Below, one piece after another: positions 1-9,358 of a DNA stretch of 64,000 nucleotides. Numbering within the stretch: position 1 is the first letter of the stretch; the number at the start of each line of letters is the position of its first letter. Source of the DNA: an uncultured Bacilli bacterium (GTDB taxonomy: Bacteria > Bacillota_I > Bacilli_A > RF39 > UBA660); assembly GCA_934096125.1 (NCBI GenBank), contig CAKOLB010000002.1, positions 70,924 through 134,923 on the forward strand, given 5' to 3'. Below the pieces are notes generated by a model. It ran no database searches and was not told where the DNA came from. It was given only the letters and a program-made list of their open reading frames with translations. The translations under genes were made by a program, and so were the position numbers.

Positions 1-427
1 TTACATAATTCATCCCATCAAGCTCTGTTACAACCGTCCCTGTTGGGTCTGTGATGGTTAGAAGTAACTCTGCAGAATTATCAGATGTTGTGTATATGAA
101 AGGATTATTTGTAATATTAAAATAAAGATAATAATGCTCTGTTGCTTCATTTGTAGCATCGTTGGCTGTAAGCAAGGCTGTTGCTGTAGTACTACCTGTC
201 ACATTACCTTTCCCACTTGCAAATGATGTTTGATCGGCTGTTAGAGCAATAGATTTACCCACACTAAAAGAGAGATTATCAGTTGTTGATGTTTGTATTC
301 TTACGCTACTATTTGACGTAGCACCACCTTGTGCAACAAAGTATGCATATGTTGCTCCCACAACTAACACAAACAAAAACATTAAAGCCAAGATATACTT
401 AACTTGTTTACTTTTTAATCTATCCAT
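1..427 (-). CDS. Secreted ATYAYF-type surface protein, truncated by window edge
   Basis: Only the first 142 codons lie in the window; the gene runs off the left edge. It starts at the ATG at 427 behind an AGGTGG ribosome site. A short basic N-terminus and a hydrophobic segment end in GATYAYFVA, which resembles the SipW-type signal peptides of TasA/camelysin-like proteins. The mature part is Ser/Thr/Asn-rich and ends, at the edge, in LDGMNYV. It is closely similar over its whole length to the broken gene at 22465-23326 and more distantly to 9359-9979. Export is likely from the signal; function is unknown. Confidence 0.75.
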   Translation of the reverse strand, partial: MDRLKSKQVKYILALMFLFVLVVGATYAYFVAQGGATSNSSVRIQTSTTDNLSFSVGKSIALTADQTSFASGKGNVTGSTTATALLTANDATNEATEHYYLYFNITNNPFIYTTSDNSAELLLTITDPTGTVVTELDGMNYV

Positions 428-498
428 AACGTCCACCTTACATTTATTATAGTACTTAGCATTTCCAATTTATACTTTCATATGTATTCATTTTGCAA

Positions 499-2442
499 TC
501 AATTTGCATTTTCTTTTTCTAATAAAACATTAATTATATCTTTAGTTATCTTACTGGCACCATAGTAAAAGCCATCAGTTCTCCCCTTTTTATGGGAAAT
601 ATTTGGGGTCATAACAATTAAACTGTATCTTGGGTTTGTGGAAGGATAAAAACCTATAAAACTAGAAGAAATTGTTGCAACATCAACTTTTTTGTCATTA
701 TTTATGTCAAGAAATGATTCGCTAGTTCCAGTTTTGCCAGCGAAATCAAGCCCTTTTGGAACATAAATTTTTCCTGTTCCCTCTTTTAAAACTAGTCTTA
801 ACCCCTCTTTTATTCTTTCTTGATAAACTTCATCTACAGAAACACTGTTTAATACTTCGGGTTTATTTTCATAAATAAGCGAACTATCATGCCTTATTTC
901 TTTCATTAAACTAAGTTTAGTTCGCTTTCCTGTTGCAAGAGATGAGGTATACTGAAGCATTTGCACTGGAGTATATGCATCATACTGACCGATTGATAAG
1001 TTGAGCAAAAGGTCATCAGCGATTTTTTCACCCTTTAATCCTTCACTTTCAAGAGGAAGGTCAATACCAGTTTTTGTGCCAAGGCCAAAACTTGCGAGCA
1101 TTGAGCGATAGATATCAAAATGTTTTTGGCTAGCATTTAACTTCATATTGGGAGTATAAGTATTACCTGTTAGTTTGATAGCAATTAAATACTGGTAGTA
1201 GTTTGAAGAATTAGCCAAAGCTGTTAAATCATTAATTTTACCTAAGTTTTTAAAACTACATTTTTTAGGAATGTAATATAGTTTAACACAAGCATCATTA
1301 ACATACTCTCCAGGGGTTATTAAGCCATTTTGATAACCAACGGCAATAGTTGCTCCTTTTACACTACTGCCAACGGTAAAAGAAGTATTAATGGTATTTA
1401 AACTAATGTCACTAAAAGTGTTATCATCATTTAATCTTTGGCCAGCAATAGCTAAAACTTCTCCCGTACTTGGGTCACTTAAAAGAGCATAACTATCTTT
1501 GTAGTACTCGGTATTGGGATAAGTCTTTCCGAGTGTAATTTTATCTTTTAATATTTCTTCTATTTTTTCTTGAAGTTCTATATCTATTGATAAAACTAAA
1601 TCATTTCCCTTTTCTTCTTCTTTTACTAAATATAAACTTTTATCTTTATTTACTTTGTAAATAGCTTTTTTACCTTGCAAATAGTTATCATAAACTTTTT
1701 CTAAGTAACTAATTCCTACGGTATCTGATATGCTGTAGCCACTTTTTAAATAGTTAGTAATATTATCTTCGGGGATTTTGCCAATAGAGCCAAAAATATT
1801 TTTTAATGTATCATTATATAAGTATTTACGCTTCCAAGACATACCACCGATGATGCCAGGAAGATTTTTTTCAATAACTTTGGCATATTCACTATCACTA
1901 ACACCACTAAATATTAGCTTTTTACTGTAAAGGTAACCAGTATTCATAACACTATAAATATAAGCTGCTTTTTTATTTTCTTCATCATAGTTTATCATTT
2001 CATCAGTTATTCTCTCAATTTTTCTTTTCTCTAGCTCTTTTTTAGTTATTTTTCTTTTTTCTAAATCAGCATATTCTTTACTGGTTATTAAATTTTTTCC
2101 ATTATTATTAGTAGCTAAATAATATGTTTTTAAGGCGCTAATACTTCCCCTTGGCACACTTAAAATACTAGCAAGTTTTTTAGATATTTCTAGTTCTTTT
2201 TCAGTCGTTATTCCTTTTAACTTTTCATAATATATAGCTTTAGTTCCCTCATTATCAACGAGTACTTTGCCATTTCGGTCAAGTATTCTTCCCCTTGGGC
2301 TACTTGGACCATAAACAACAATATCAGTCTTTGCAGATAACTTTTTATCATAATACTCTTTATCTTTAGATATATATATTAATTTAAAAAAGAGAATACT
2401 AAACATAGTAAGTAAAAATATATATAATGTAAATTTTTTCAT
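499..2442 (-). CDS. Class B penicillin-binding protein (peptidoglycan transpeptidase)
   Basis: The 647-residue protein has one N-terminal membrane helix (about residues 5-23), the dimerisation-domain signature PRGRILDRNG near residue 50, and a C-terminal transpeptidase domain. The penicilloyl-serine motif SSVK lies near residue 360, SSN near 410 and KTGT near 567, so all three active-site motifs are present. Such enzymes cross-link septal or lateral wall peptidoglycan outside the membrane together with a SEDS glycosyltransferase; one is encoded at 34974-36068. No PASTA domain is seen. Whether it serves division (PBP2B-like) or elongation (PBP2A-like) cannot be told from sequence. Its ribosome site is weak. 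Confidence 0.92.
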   Translation of the reverse strand: MKKFTLYIFLLTMFSILFFKLIYISKDKEYYDKKLSAKTDIVVYGPSSPRGRILDRNGKVLVDNEGTKAIYYEKLKGITTEKELEISKKLASILSVPRGSISALKTYYLATNNNGKNLITSKEYADLEKRKITKKELEKRKIERITDEMINYDEENKKAAYIYSVMNTGYLYSKKLIFSGVSDSEYAKVIEKNLPGIIGGMSWKRKYLYNDTLKNIFGSIGKIPEDNITNYLKSGYSISDTVGISYLEKVYDNYLQGKKAIYKVNKDKSLYLVKEEEKGNDLVLSIDIELQEKIEEILKDKITLGKTYPNTEYYKDSYALLSDPSTGEVLAIAGQRLNDDNTFSDISLNTINTSFTVGSSVKGATIAVGYQNGLITPGEYVNDACVKLYYIPKKCSFKNLGKINDLTALANSSNYYQYLIAIKLTGNTYTPNMKLNASQKHFDIYRSMLASFGLGTKTGIDLPLESEGLKGEKIADDLLLNLSIGQYDAYTPVQMLQYTSSLATGKRTKLSLMKEIRHDSSLIYENKPEVLNSVSVDEVYQERIKEGLRLVLKEGTGKIYVPKGLDFAGKTGTSESFLDINNDKKVDVATISSSFIGFYPSTNPRYSLIVMTPNISHKKGRTDGFYYGASKITKDIINVLLEKENAN

Positions 2443-2495
2443 AATATTAGTATTATCTTTTTTTTACTTTACATACTATGTATTAGGGGGTTTAT

Positions 2496-2747
2496 GTGTT
2501 TAGTATTATAAATAGTTATATAGGTAAATTAAAAAAGGAAGATGTGAAAAATTTTGCTTTAAAAAAGGGAGCAAATTTAAGTGATGAAGAAGTTTCATTT
2601 ACCTATGAGTTTATTAAAAGAGAGGGAATGGAAGCTTTGAAAAATCCAAGTACTTTTAATATTGATAGGTATAAAAGATATTATAGTGAAGAAAATTTTC
2701 GAAAAATAAAACAAGTATTTAATGAGTATTATCAGAAGTTTTTCTAA
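2496..2747 (+). CDS. DUF2624 family protein (YqfT-like)
   Basis: A small 83-residue helical protein starting at a GTG, five bases after an AGGGGG ribosome site. The opening (FSIINSYIGKLKKEDVKNFA) and the mostly charged helical remainder fit the DUF2624 family, whose B. subtilis member yqfT also sits beside nfo (yqfS). Here the gene is convergent with nfo and the two stop regions overlap by 4 bases. No enzymatic motif is visible and no function is known for the family; the assignment rests on length, pattern and neighbour. Confidence 0.6.
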   Translation: MFSIINSYIGKLKKEDVKNFALKKGANLSDEEVSFTYEFIKREGMEALKNPSTFNIDRYKRYYSEENFRKIKQVFNEYYQKFF

Positions 2748-3613
2748 TAAAGCTCATTAAATACTTTTTCTTTTAAGTTCTTTATTTCTTCTTTGTATAA
2801 TGGTTTATCATTTACCCATGGTGTTTCCAATATTTTGGGAACATTTTTTAGTCTTTCATTATAACAAACATCAAGCAGGGCATTAAAGCCTATTTGACCA
2901 TAGCCAATATTTTCATGCCGGTCTTTATGAGATCCTCTTTCGTTTTTGCTGTCATTTAAATGAATACACTTTATTTTATCAAGACTTAAATGTAAAGCAA
3001 ACTCATCAAGGTAAGCTTCAAAAGCGGTAATATCAATGCCTGAGTCATGAAGATGGCAAGTATCAAGGCATACCCCAATATTGTCTTGTTTTTCTACCCT
3101 ATCAATTATGTATTTTAATTCTTCAACAGTTTTGCCACACTCTGTTCCCTTGCCAGCCATTGTCTCTAGTAAAATTACTTCATCAGTTACATCTTCAAGG
3201 ATAATATTTAAGGCATCAGCAATATTTTTTAAGGCTTTGCTTCTCTCTTGTTTTAAGCTATTTCCTGGGTGAAGTACCATATACTTGACATTCATCTTTC
3301 TAATTCTTGCTAGTTCATTTTTTAAAAAGGAAATTGAAAAATTCCATTTTTCTGGTGCTTCTTTATTTGCTAAGTTGATGATATATGGAGCATGGCAAAT
3401 GACATTATCTAGAGAAATATTATGGGCATTTAAATACTCTAGGGCTTTGTTGGTATAGGTTTCATCAATGCTTTTGCGAACAGTATTTTGGGGTGCTCCA
3501 GTATAAAACATAAAGGCATTTGCCCCATAACTTACTGCTTGCTCTGCTGCACCTAAAAGCTGATTTTCCTTAAAGTTTACGTGTGAGCCAATTATAATGC
3601 TACTATTATTCAT
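2744..3613 (-). CDS. nfo: Endonuclease IV (apurinic/apyrimidinic endonuclease)
   Basis: A 289-residue protein of the AP endonuclease 2 TIM-barrel family. Metal-ligand motifs are visible in order: HAPYIINLA, MVLHPGNSL, LLETMAGKGTE, VCLDTCHLHDSG, CIHLNDSKNERGSHKDRHENIG and the final LETPW. The enzyme cleaves the DNA backbone 5' to abasic sites with three zinc ions during base excision repair. The start has an ideal AGGAGG site five bases upstream. Length matches the family. Confidence 0.96.
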   Translation of the reverse strand: MNNSSIIIGSHVNFKENQLLGAAEQAVSYGANAFMFYTGAPQNTVRKSIDETYTNKALEYLNAHNISLDNVICHAPYIINLANKEAPEKWNFSISFLKNELARIRKMNVKYMVLHPGNSLKQERSKALKNIADALNIILEDVTDEVILLETMAGKGTECGKTVEELKYIIDRVEKQDNIGVCLDTCHLHDSGIDITAFEAYLDEFALHLSLDKIKCIHLNDSKNERGSHKDRHENIGYGQIGFNALLDVCYNERLKNVPKILETPWVNDKPLYKEEIKNLKEKVFNELY

Positions 3614-3625
3614 ATAGTCCTCCTT

Positions 3626-4144
3626 TTAACTACGAAAATCTATTCCATCAATACAATTTTCATATATCCATTTTTTTTAATTCTCAAAATCATTTGTTTC
3701 GTAAAATTTGATTAGTTTTTCAAAAAATACTGGTTGTCTTCATTAGCAATTTCAGTCTTACTTTTTCTTTATTATTTAATATTGTATTTAACTCATCATT
3801 AATATTACTTTCTGCATCATGCCTATTTTTACTTTATGCTTTTCCTAAAACTTCTTCAGCTACTAGTTTATCACAAACTAATTTATGTAAGTGACACAAT
3901 AGTTTGAAATCATAATCTATATCCTTATTTTCCAAAATAAATTGCCATACATATTTCAAGTTATTAATGGCAATAACACTATCTACAGTTAATCCGTTTA
4001 TTATTCCCCCATCGTATAACACGCAAGTTACTGGATAAGTTATGGCAATTTTCTCAAGATTGGCACTCTTTCAAATGTAATCAACAATATTTTTTTTGAA
4101 ACAAATACATTTTCTTCTCTGGTTAACTCAAATTTATTTTCCAT
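3626..4144 (-). pseudogene. Decayed Fic-family gene, central part deleted
   Basis: Read on the minus strand from the ATG at 4144, the pieces match a small Fic (AMP-transferase fold) protein: MENKFELTREENVFVSKK, then after a frameshift VDYI-stop-KSANLEKIAITYPVT, then VLYDGGIINGLTVDSVIAIN and LLCHLHKLVC. A terminal remnant FYETNDFEN-stop-KKWIYENCIDGIDF ends at 3626. The catalytic HPFxxGNGR segment between the two parts is absent. At least one frameshift, two in-frame stops and an internal deletion are needed, so the gene is dead. It occupies the whole gap between nfo and the next gene. Confidence 0.72.
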
Positions 4145-4211
4145 TGATAAACCAACCTTTCAATAACTAAATTATAGCATAAATTGGAATTTTATAAACA
4201 TAAACTTTATT

Positions 4212-4589
4212 ATGGATGATGTAATAAAAAAATTAAAAAGATTAGATAGAGAAGATTTAATTTGGATTATATATTTTTTTATTGCAACATTTGCTCTACT
4301 TTCCAATAAACTAGATAGAGACTTTTTACTAACTAAAGATTATAATGCTTACAAAAAAGAAAAAAAAATTAATATTTCTATATTTTTTGTAGCTTTTTTT
4401 ATATATCTTTACTTTGTTATGATTCTTAATAGTGACCTAAATAATATGGAAAAAAATTTTAGTAATAAAAAATATAGAAGCACTTACATTCAACTGATTG
4501 CAGCACTTCTATTTTTAGTGGGTGGTTTTATATATCTTTTTAATGAATTATTTTTAAATGATGAATTAGATGTAGGAATTATCTCCTAA
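4212..4589 (+). CDS. Small integral membrane protein, function unknown
   Basis: A 125-residue protein with about three hydrophobic segments: LIWIIYFFIATFALLS near residues 17-32, ISIFFVAFFIYLYFVMIL near 55-72, and LIAALLFLVGGFIYLF near 96-111. Charged loops lie between them. No family is recognised and there is no clear ribosome site before the ATG. The gene is convergent with the deacetylase gene and overlaps its 3' end by 11 bases. Intact frame and orderly topology argue that it is real. Confidence 0.6.
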   Translation: MDDVIKKLKRLDREDLIWIIYFFIATFALLSNKLDRDFLLTKDYNAYKKEKKINISIFFVAFFIYLYFVMILNSDLNNMEKNFSNKKYRSTYIQLIAALLFLVGGFIYLFNELFLNDELDVGIIS

Positions 4590-5790
4590 AGCCTTGGTAA
4601 GCCGTATGGGCTTCGAGAGTAGTATTTGTAGCTTTAGCTAGGTCGCTTACTGTTACAACTTGATAGCCTCGAACATAAAGAATTGGTAAAAGCTTACTTA
4701 TTGCTTCCACACTAGTTTTATGAATATCATGAAATAAAATAATATTACCATCGTTTAAATGCTCTAAAGTATAATTTACAAGATAATCACTATCCCGGTG
4801 GCGCCAGTCTTCTGTGTCAATATTCCAAAGGATAAAAGGAGCATCTAAAGCATTTTTGATATCACTATTGATTGCACCATATGGAGGCCTTACAAGATGA
4901 AAGGTATCTCCGGTGATATTTTTAAGTGTTTCATTACTTAAGTTAAATTCTTCTTGCACTGTTGCTAGCTCTTGCCTTTTGAAACTAGTATGGGCATAGG
5001 AATGATAACCAATTTCCATTTTCAATTTAGCTGCTCTTTTGACAACATCCGCATAATAAGATATGTTTTTGCCAAGCATAAAGAAAGTAGATCTGGCTTT
5101 ATTATCCTCTAGTATATCAAGTAGTTCATTTGTGTAACTGCCTGGGCCATCATCAAAGGTAATTGCCACAAGCTTTTTATTTAAATCGATAGTAGTGCCA
5201 TCTTCTGGGGCATAAGTGCTATCATAACTTACTGGAATATCTAGCATATCTTTTACATCATTATAATTAACTTTGATAAATAAATTTTCCTCTGGCGCTG
5301 GGTTTATAGCATAGTCATAAAAGTAAATCACAAGCTCATTTTTCCTTACAACATAAACATTGTTATGGTCATGTTTTTCTAATACACTTGAGATAAATTT
5401 AGGGTATTTAAGAGAAATAAGCTCTGTCACCTTTTGCCAAAATTTATCTTTATATTCACTTTTAATAAGACTTTCAAAACTTAATGTTTCACCAGTTTTA
5501 GAAGAGAAAATTAAAGATACATATCTTCCATCTTTTTGACTTACGATATTTATAAACTTTTTGCCTAAATCATTTTCTTCAACCAGCGTTTCTAAACTCT
5601 CTTTGTATTCCTTTATCTTAGGACTATCTTCCCCATTTGTAAATTTATCAACACTACTAACGCTATAAATAACATTACCAGAGAGTCTCTTTAAATCTAG
5701 AGATGAAGAGATGCTAAAAATGCAAACCATAATTAGAGCAAGTAATAATATAATATTTTCTTTAAGTGTTTTTTTTCTTTTAAACTTCAT
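4579..5790 (-). CDS. Membrane-anchored polysaccharide deacetylase (PgdA/PdaC-like)
   Basis: The 403-residue protein has an N-terminal membrane anchor (about 12-30), a DUF3298-like middle domain (about 90-190, with YVSLIFSSKTGE and LVIYFYDYAINP) and a C-terminal NodB catalytic domain (about 205-395). Carbohydrate esterase 4 motifs are all visible: TFDDGP, HSYAH, RPPYGAIN, WNIDTEDW and ILFHDIH. This supports zinc-dependent removal of acetyl groups from peptidoglycan sugars, which in related species gives lysozyme resistance. The same DUF3298-NodB order occurs in Bacillus PdaC. Substrate is inferred. Confidence 0.9.
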   Translation of the reverse strand: MKFKRKKTLKENIILLLALIMVCIFSISSSLDLKRLSGNVIYSVSSVDKFTNGEDSPKIKEYKESLETLVEENDLGKKFINIVSQKDGRYVSLIFSSKTGETLSFESLIKSEYKDKFWQKVTELISLKYPKFISSVLEKHDHNNVYVVRKNELVIYFYDYAINPAPEENLFIKVNYNDVKDMLDIPVSYDSTYAPEDGTTIDLNKKLVAITFDDGPGSYTNELLDILEDNKARSTFFMLGKNISYYADVVKRAAKLKMEIGYHSYAHTSFKRQELATVQEEFNLSNETLKNITGDTFHLVRPPYGAINSDIKNALDAPFILWNIDTEDWRHRDSDYLVNYTLEHLNDGNIILFHDIHKTSVEAISKLLPILYVRGYQVVTVSDLAKATNTTLEAHTAYQGFRR

Positions 5791-5801
5791 TTTTATCTTC
5801 C

Positions 5802-7214
5802 TTAAATGTTTTTAATATTTTTTCTTGTAAATATATATAATGATATAATAATCATAATAAGAGCGTAGATTAAACAGGTTATTATACTTTGGAAAAGACT
5901 TATATTATAAGGGGACGTGCCACCGAATAAAAAGTAAGATAGATTCCAGTTTGTGGTAATAAAATAATTTAAAAACTTTATTTTATAATCTAAAGCTAAA
6001 GCATTGATGATACTTTCAGTGATTAGGCCAAAGAATGTAATAGCTATGGAAAAGGCTGTATTACATAAAATGGTTGAAAGGCTAAATGCTAAAAGGGAAC
6101 TTAAGAATATGTATGGTACTTTACAAATGGTTATAAGAAGAAAATAAGGAAAAATATTTAAAACGCTTAAAGAGTTCTTATTTAAATCGTAATTTACCAC
6201 AGGGACGCTAAGAGAGTCAAAGCCAAAGAATATACCTCCAATTATTAGCTCAAAAACAAATGTTATAAGAATACCAAAGATAATCATAAGCATGATAGTT
6301 ATGAGCTTTGATAAAAGAATACTTTTTCTTGTATGAGGAGTAATTAGTAAAGACTTAACTGTTCCTTTGTTAAATTCTTCACTCATTATAGAGCCACTAA
6401 TCATTATTACAAAAACAAGTATTAAAAAGATATAATCATTATAAAAATTAATTATTCCATAGCGAAGTGTATCGCTTTTATTAGTATCAACTTTATTTTT
6501 TAGAATATACTCATTTTCATAGTAGGCCTTTAGGCCATTATCTACGGCTTCTTTTTCACTTTCATCGAAGCTTTTGTATTTGGACCGCGCTAAAAATGTT
6601 AAGTTACTAATTACAGCATCATAAGCTTCATTTAAATAGTCATATTTATAAGCGATATTATTATCTATTCGAAAGCTAAGCCACTTGATGCTTTCTTTTG
6701 ATATAAAAAGTGCTTCTTCTAGGCTATTTTTCTCTCTTTGACTTATAGTTTTATCTAGTAGCATAGCTTCTATATTTTGGGTATTTTCTTTTTCTTCTGT
6801 TAGCTTTTCTTCGGCAAAATATTTCCAGTTATTATTATCTAGAGCTTGCATTGCACTTTCATAAGCTTTTTTAGCTGATTTTAAATTATCTTTGTTTATG
6901 TAATAAGCATCATAGTAATTATAAACATAGTCATAAAGCATGTTTGCAGCTAGGTAGTACTGAACCGATTTTTCATCATACTTATTTAATAACTCATTAA
7001 TTTTTTTATCAGTTTTAACATAGACTTTATCGGCATCTTCCAAATTATCGATGCTACTATATACTTCTTGCACGCCCGCAGCATTATCATATCCGGCATC
7101 ACTACTATAGATATAGTTTATAAGAATCATAAAAAGAAAAATGATACCAAGGACGATATAAGTACTTTTTTTATGGAAAATTTTAAATAATTCATTTTTG
7201 ACTAGATTAATCAT
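5802..7214 (-). CDS. ABC-2 type transporter permease
   Basis: The chosen start at 7214 (MINLVKNELFKIFHKKSTYI) gives 470 residues and overlaps the stop of the upstream ATPase gene by 8 bases; a longer reading frame would run far into that gene. There is one membrane helix at the N-terminus (about 19-37), a long extracellular acidic helical region to about residue 240, and about five membrane helices after it. This layout is typical of ABC-2 permeases with large external domains. With the adjacent ATPase it forms an exporter of unknown substrate. Confidence 0.88.
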   Translation of the reverse strand: MINLVKNELFKIFHKKSTYIVLGIIFLFMILINYIYSSDAGYDNAAGVQEVYSSIDNLEDADKVYVKTDKKINELLNKYDEKSVQYYLAANMLYDYVYNYYDAYYINKDNLKSAKKAYESAMQALDNNNWKYFAEEKLTEEKENTQNIEAMLLDKTISQREKNSLEEALFISKESIKWLSFRIDNNIAYKYDYLNEAYDAVISNLTFLARSKYKSFDESEKEAVDNGLKAYYENEYILKNKVDTNKSDTLRYGIINFYNDYIFLILVFVIMISGSIMSEEFNKGTVKSLLITPHTRKSILLSKLITIMLMIIFGILITFVFELIIGGIFFGFDSLSVPVVNYDLNKNSLSVLNIFPYFLLITICKVPYIFLSSLLAFSLSTILCNTAFSIAITFFGLITESIINALALDYKIKFLNYFITTNWNLSYFLFGGTSPYNISLFQSIITCLIYALIMIIISLYIFTRKNIKNI

Positions 7215-8094
7215 GGTTACCTCCTGCAGCTTGGAAGAATGCTTCTTCAAGGGTTGTTTTTTCTGCATATACTTCGTAAATATCAATATTTTCTTTACTT
7301 AGTTTTTTAATAGTTTTGGCAATATTTTCTTTACTACCAGAGATTTTAAAGCTATCACTTGTTATATCGAAAGCATCATCAAGTTTTAAATCTTTAGTAC
7401 TGTTTACTTTAAAGATATATTTATTTTCTTTAAGTTTCAAGGATGATAAGTCTTTTTCTTCTAAAACTTTGCCACTTTTGATGATTAAAACTTTGTTGCA
7501 AAAGCTTTCTAGCTCGGATAAATTATGACTAGAGATGAGTATACCTACGTTTTTTTTAGCTAAGTTTTTCAAAATTTCTCGTAAATCTTTGATACCCTCA
7601 GGGTCTAGTCCATTAGTTGGCTCATCTAAAATTAAAACCCTAGGGTTATTGATAAGACTTCGGGCAATTCCCAGTCTTTGACGCATTCCTAAAGAATATT
7701 TGCTAACCTTTTCATGAATGTTATTTTCAAGTTTTACGAGCCTAACTATCTCCATTATTTTTTTATCACTAATATTTTTATAAAGACGGGCAAAAAGTTT
7801 TAGGTTTTGATATCCCGTTAGATACATGTACATATCAGGACTTTCTACGATAGCTCCGACTTTTTCCATAGCTTTGACAAAATCTTTTTGCATATCTAAG
7901 CCACATAAAATAACTTTACCTTTATCTATTTTTTGCATTCCTAAAATAAGCTTGATGGTTGTTGTTTTTCCAGAGCCATTTGGGCCGATAAATGCTAGGA
8001 TATCACCTTCATATAAACTAAATGATACATCTTGTAATATTTCTTTCTTGCCAAATTTTTTTGATAAATGTTGACATTCTAATAATTTTTTCAT
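7207..8094 (-). CDS. ABC transporter ATP-binding protein
   Basis: A 295-residue ABC ATPase. Walker A is GPNGSGKT near residue 38, the signature is YSLGMRQRLGIARSL near 138, Walker B is VLILDEPTNGLDPEG near 155, and the switch histidine is in ISSHNLSELE. The C-terminal 80 residues form the accessory domain common in multidrug or bacitracin-type exporters. The start has an AAGGAG site. It is translationally coupled to the permease at 5802-7214. Confidence 0.93.
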   Translation of the reverse strand: MKKLLECQHLSKKFGKKEILQDVSFSLYEGDILAFIGPNGSGKTTTIKLILGMQKIDKGKVILCGLDMQKDFVKAMEKVGAIVESPDMYMYLTGYQNLKLFARLYKNISDKKIMEIVRLVKLENNIHEKVSKYSLGMRQRLGIARSLINNPRVLILDEPTNGLDPEGIKDLREILKNLAKKNVGILISSHNLSELESFCNKVLIIKSGKVLEEKDLSSLKLKENKYIFKVNSTKDLKLDDAFDITSDSFKISGSKENIAKTIKKLSKENIDIYEVYAEKTTLEEAFFQAAGGNHD

Positions 8095-8126
8095 ATTTCT
8101 CCTTTTTTTCCTATTATAGCATGACT

Positions 8127-8996
8127 TTATTTTCTATTAAAGGTTTTAAAATAGATATCTTTTAAGTGGTCGGTTGAAACATGAGTATAGATACCTGTAG
8201 TACTTAAGCTAGAGTGGCCAAGCAAGGTTTGTACAGTTTTAATATCAGCGCCATTATTTAGAAGGTGAGTAGCAAAAGTATGCCTGATTGTATGCGGGGT
8301 TACATGAGTTTTTAGAGAAATGTTTCTCATAATTTTTTTAAATATTTCTTCAACTTCAACAACGCTTAATTTTTCCTTATTACTTTTGGCAAATAAATAA
8401 TTACTATTATAATTTAAATTTGCTTTTAAATACTCTTTTAAATACTTATCAGCATACTCTCCATAGTAAACAATTCGTTCTTTACTTCCCTTGCCCATTA
8501 CTTTAATTTGCCGGGTGGAAGTATTGATATCTGCTAGTTTGATATTGATTATTTCACTAACTCGGCAGCCTGTTGCATAAAGCATTTCTAAAAGAAGACG
8601 AAACTTTAGCCCATCTTCTCCCATGCTACTTGCATGTTTAAGTAAATCTTCCATCTCTGTGTAGCTTAAATAGTTTGGAAGTTTACGGGCTATCTTGGGG
8701 TTTTTGATACTTAAGAAAATGTTATGGGTTACTTTTTTTTCACTTAACAAAAAGTTGTAAAAGGACCGCAATGCACTAATACGTCTTGAGATAGTGCTGT
8801 TTTGCAAATCTAAAGTATCTAAATACTTAAGGTAAGAGCGAACGGTACTTGCATCAATTTGTAAATAATCTATTTTATTTTTTTCTAAATATGAAAAGAA
8901 ATCAGTTATGTCAAGCTGATATCCTTTAATTGTATTTTCTGAAAAATTTAAGTTCTTTTTTAGATATTCAAGAAAGTTTACGATTTCTTTTGGCAT
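8127..8996 (-). CDS. Tyrosine recombinase XerC/XerD type
   Basis: A 289-residue phage-integrase family protein with an N-terminal SAM-like core-binding domain (about 1-85) and a C-terminal catalytic domain. Catalytic residues are visible: Arg in TGCRVSEI, the His-x-x-Arg box in HTIRHTFATHLL, His in LLGHSSLSTTG and the nucleophile in IYTHV. Length and motif spacing fit chromosome-dimer resolvases acting at dif rather than mobile-element integrases, and no att-like repeats flank it. XerC or XerD cannot be told apart here. Its 5' end overlaps the upstream gene by 29 bases. Confidence 0.9.
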   Translation of the reverse strand: MPKEIVNFLEYLKKNLNFSENTIKGYQLDITDFFSYLEKNKIDYLQIDASTVRSYLKYLDTLDLQNSTISRRISALRSFYNFLLSEKKVTHNIFLSIKNPKIARKLPNYLSYTEMEDLLKHASSMGEDGLKFRLLLEMLYATGCRVSEIINIKLADINTSTRQIKVMGKGSKERIVYYGEYADKYLKEYLKANLNYNSNYLFAKSNKEKLSVVEVEEIFKKIMRNISLKTHVTPHTIRHTFATHLLNNGADIKTVQTLLGHSSLSTTGIYTHVSTDHLKDIYFKTFNRK

Positions 8997-9357
8997 GACG
9001 CTCTTTCCCTTCTAACTTAGATAGCTCTTTTTTCACTTCATCTATTTCATTTTCAAGTTTTCTAATTTTGCGAGAACACATAGTTATATCATGCCGACAC
9101 TCAGTTTTAACTTCATAAAAAGCTTTTGGATCATCAATGCGATTTTCACAGTCTTTAATGTCGGCATTTAAAAGGATTATTTCTTTTTCTATAGAAGAAA
9201 TATACATATGCACAATAAAAACTTTTTCTTCCTTTGTTAAAGGAAACATCATCTCTAGTTCTTCAGCACTATACATACTCAAACTAGGATTTAATTTTAT
9301 CATTTCTTTTAATTGTTCATTTCGATAATCAGTTATTATGTCCTCAACTCTTGTCAT
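8968..9357 (-). CDS. Charged coiled-coil protein, function unknown
   Basis: A 129-residue, highly charged and probably helical protein; residues about 55-120 (for example KIRKLENEIDEVKKELSKLEGKE, heptad-like) suggest a coiled coil. A GGAG site lies four bases before the ATG. The gene begins directly after the stop of the secreted protein 9359-9979 and overlaps the start of the Xer gene, so the three genes are probably one transcript. It ends in TGA. No family recognised. Confidence 0.7.
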   Translation of the reverse strand: MTRVEDIITDYRNEQLKEMIKLNPSLSMYSAEELEMMFPLTKEEKVFIVHMYISSIEKEIILLNADIKDCENRIDDPKAFYEVKTECRHDITMCSRKIRKLENEIDEVKKELSKLEGKERHAKRNRKLS

Positions 9358-9358
9358 T

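Noticed and set aside
3834..4144. Fic gene read through with UGA as tryptophan
   Set aside because: A separate frameshift and a further TAA are also needed, the catalytic segment is missing, and TGA is a true stop in many neighbouring genes.
8127..8996. Integrase of a mobile element
   Set aside because: Length and motif spacing fit housekeeping XerC/D; no att repeats, excisionase or phage genes are found nearby.
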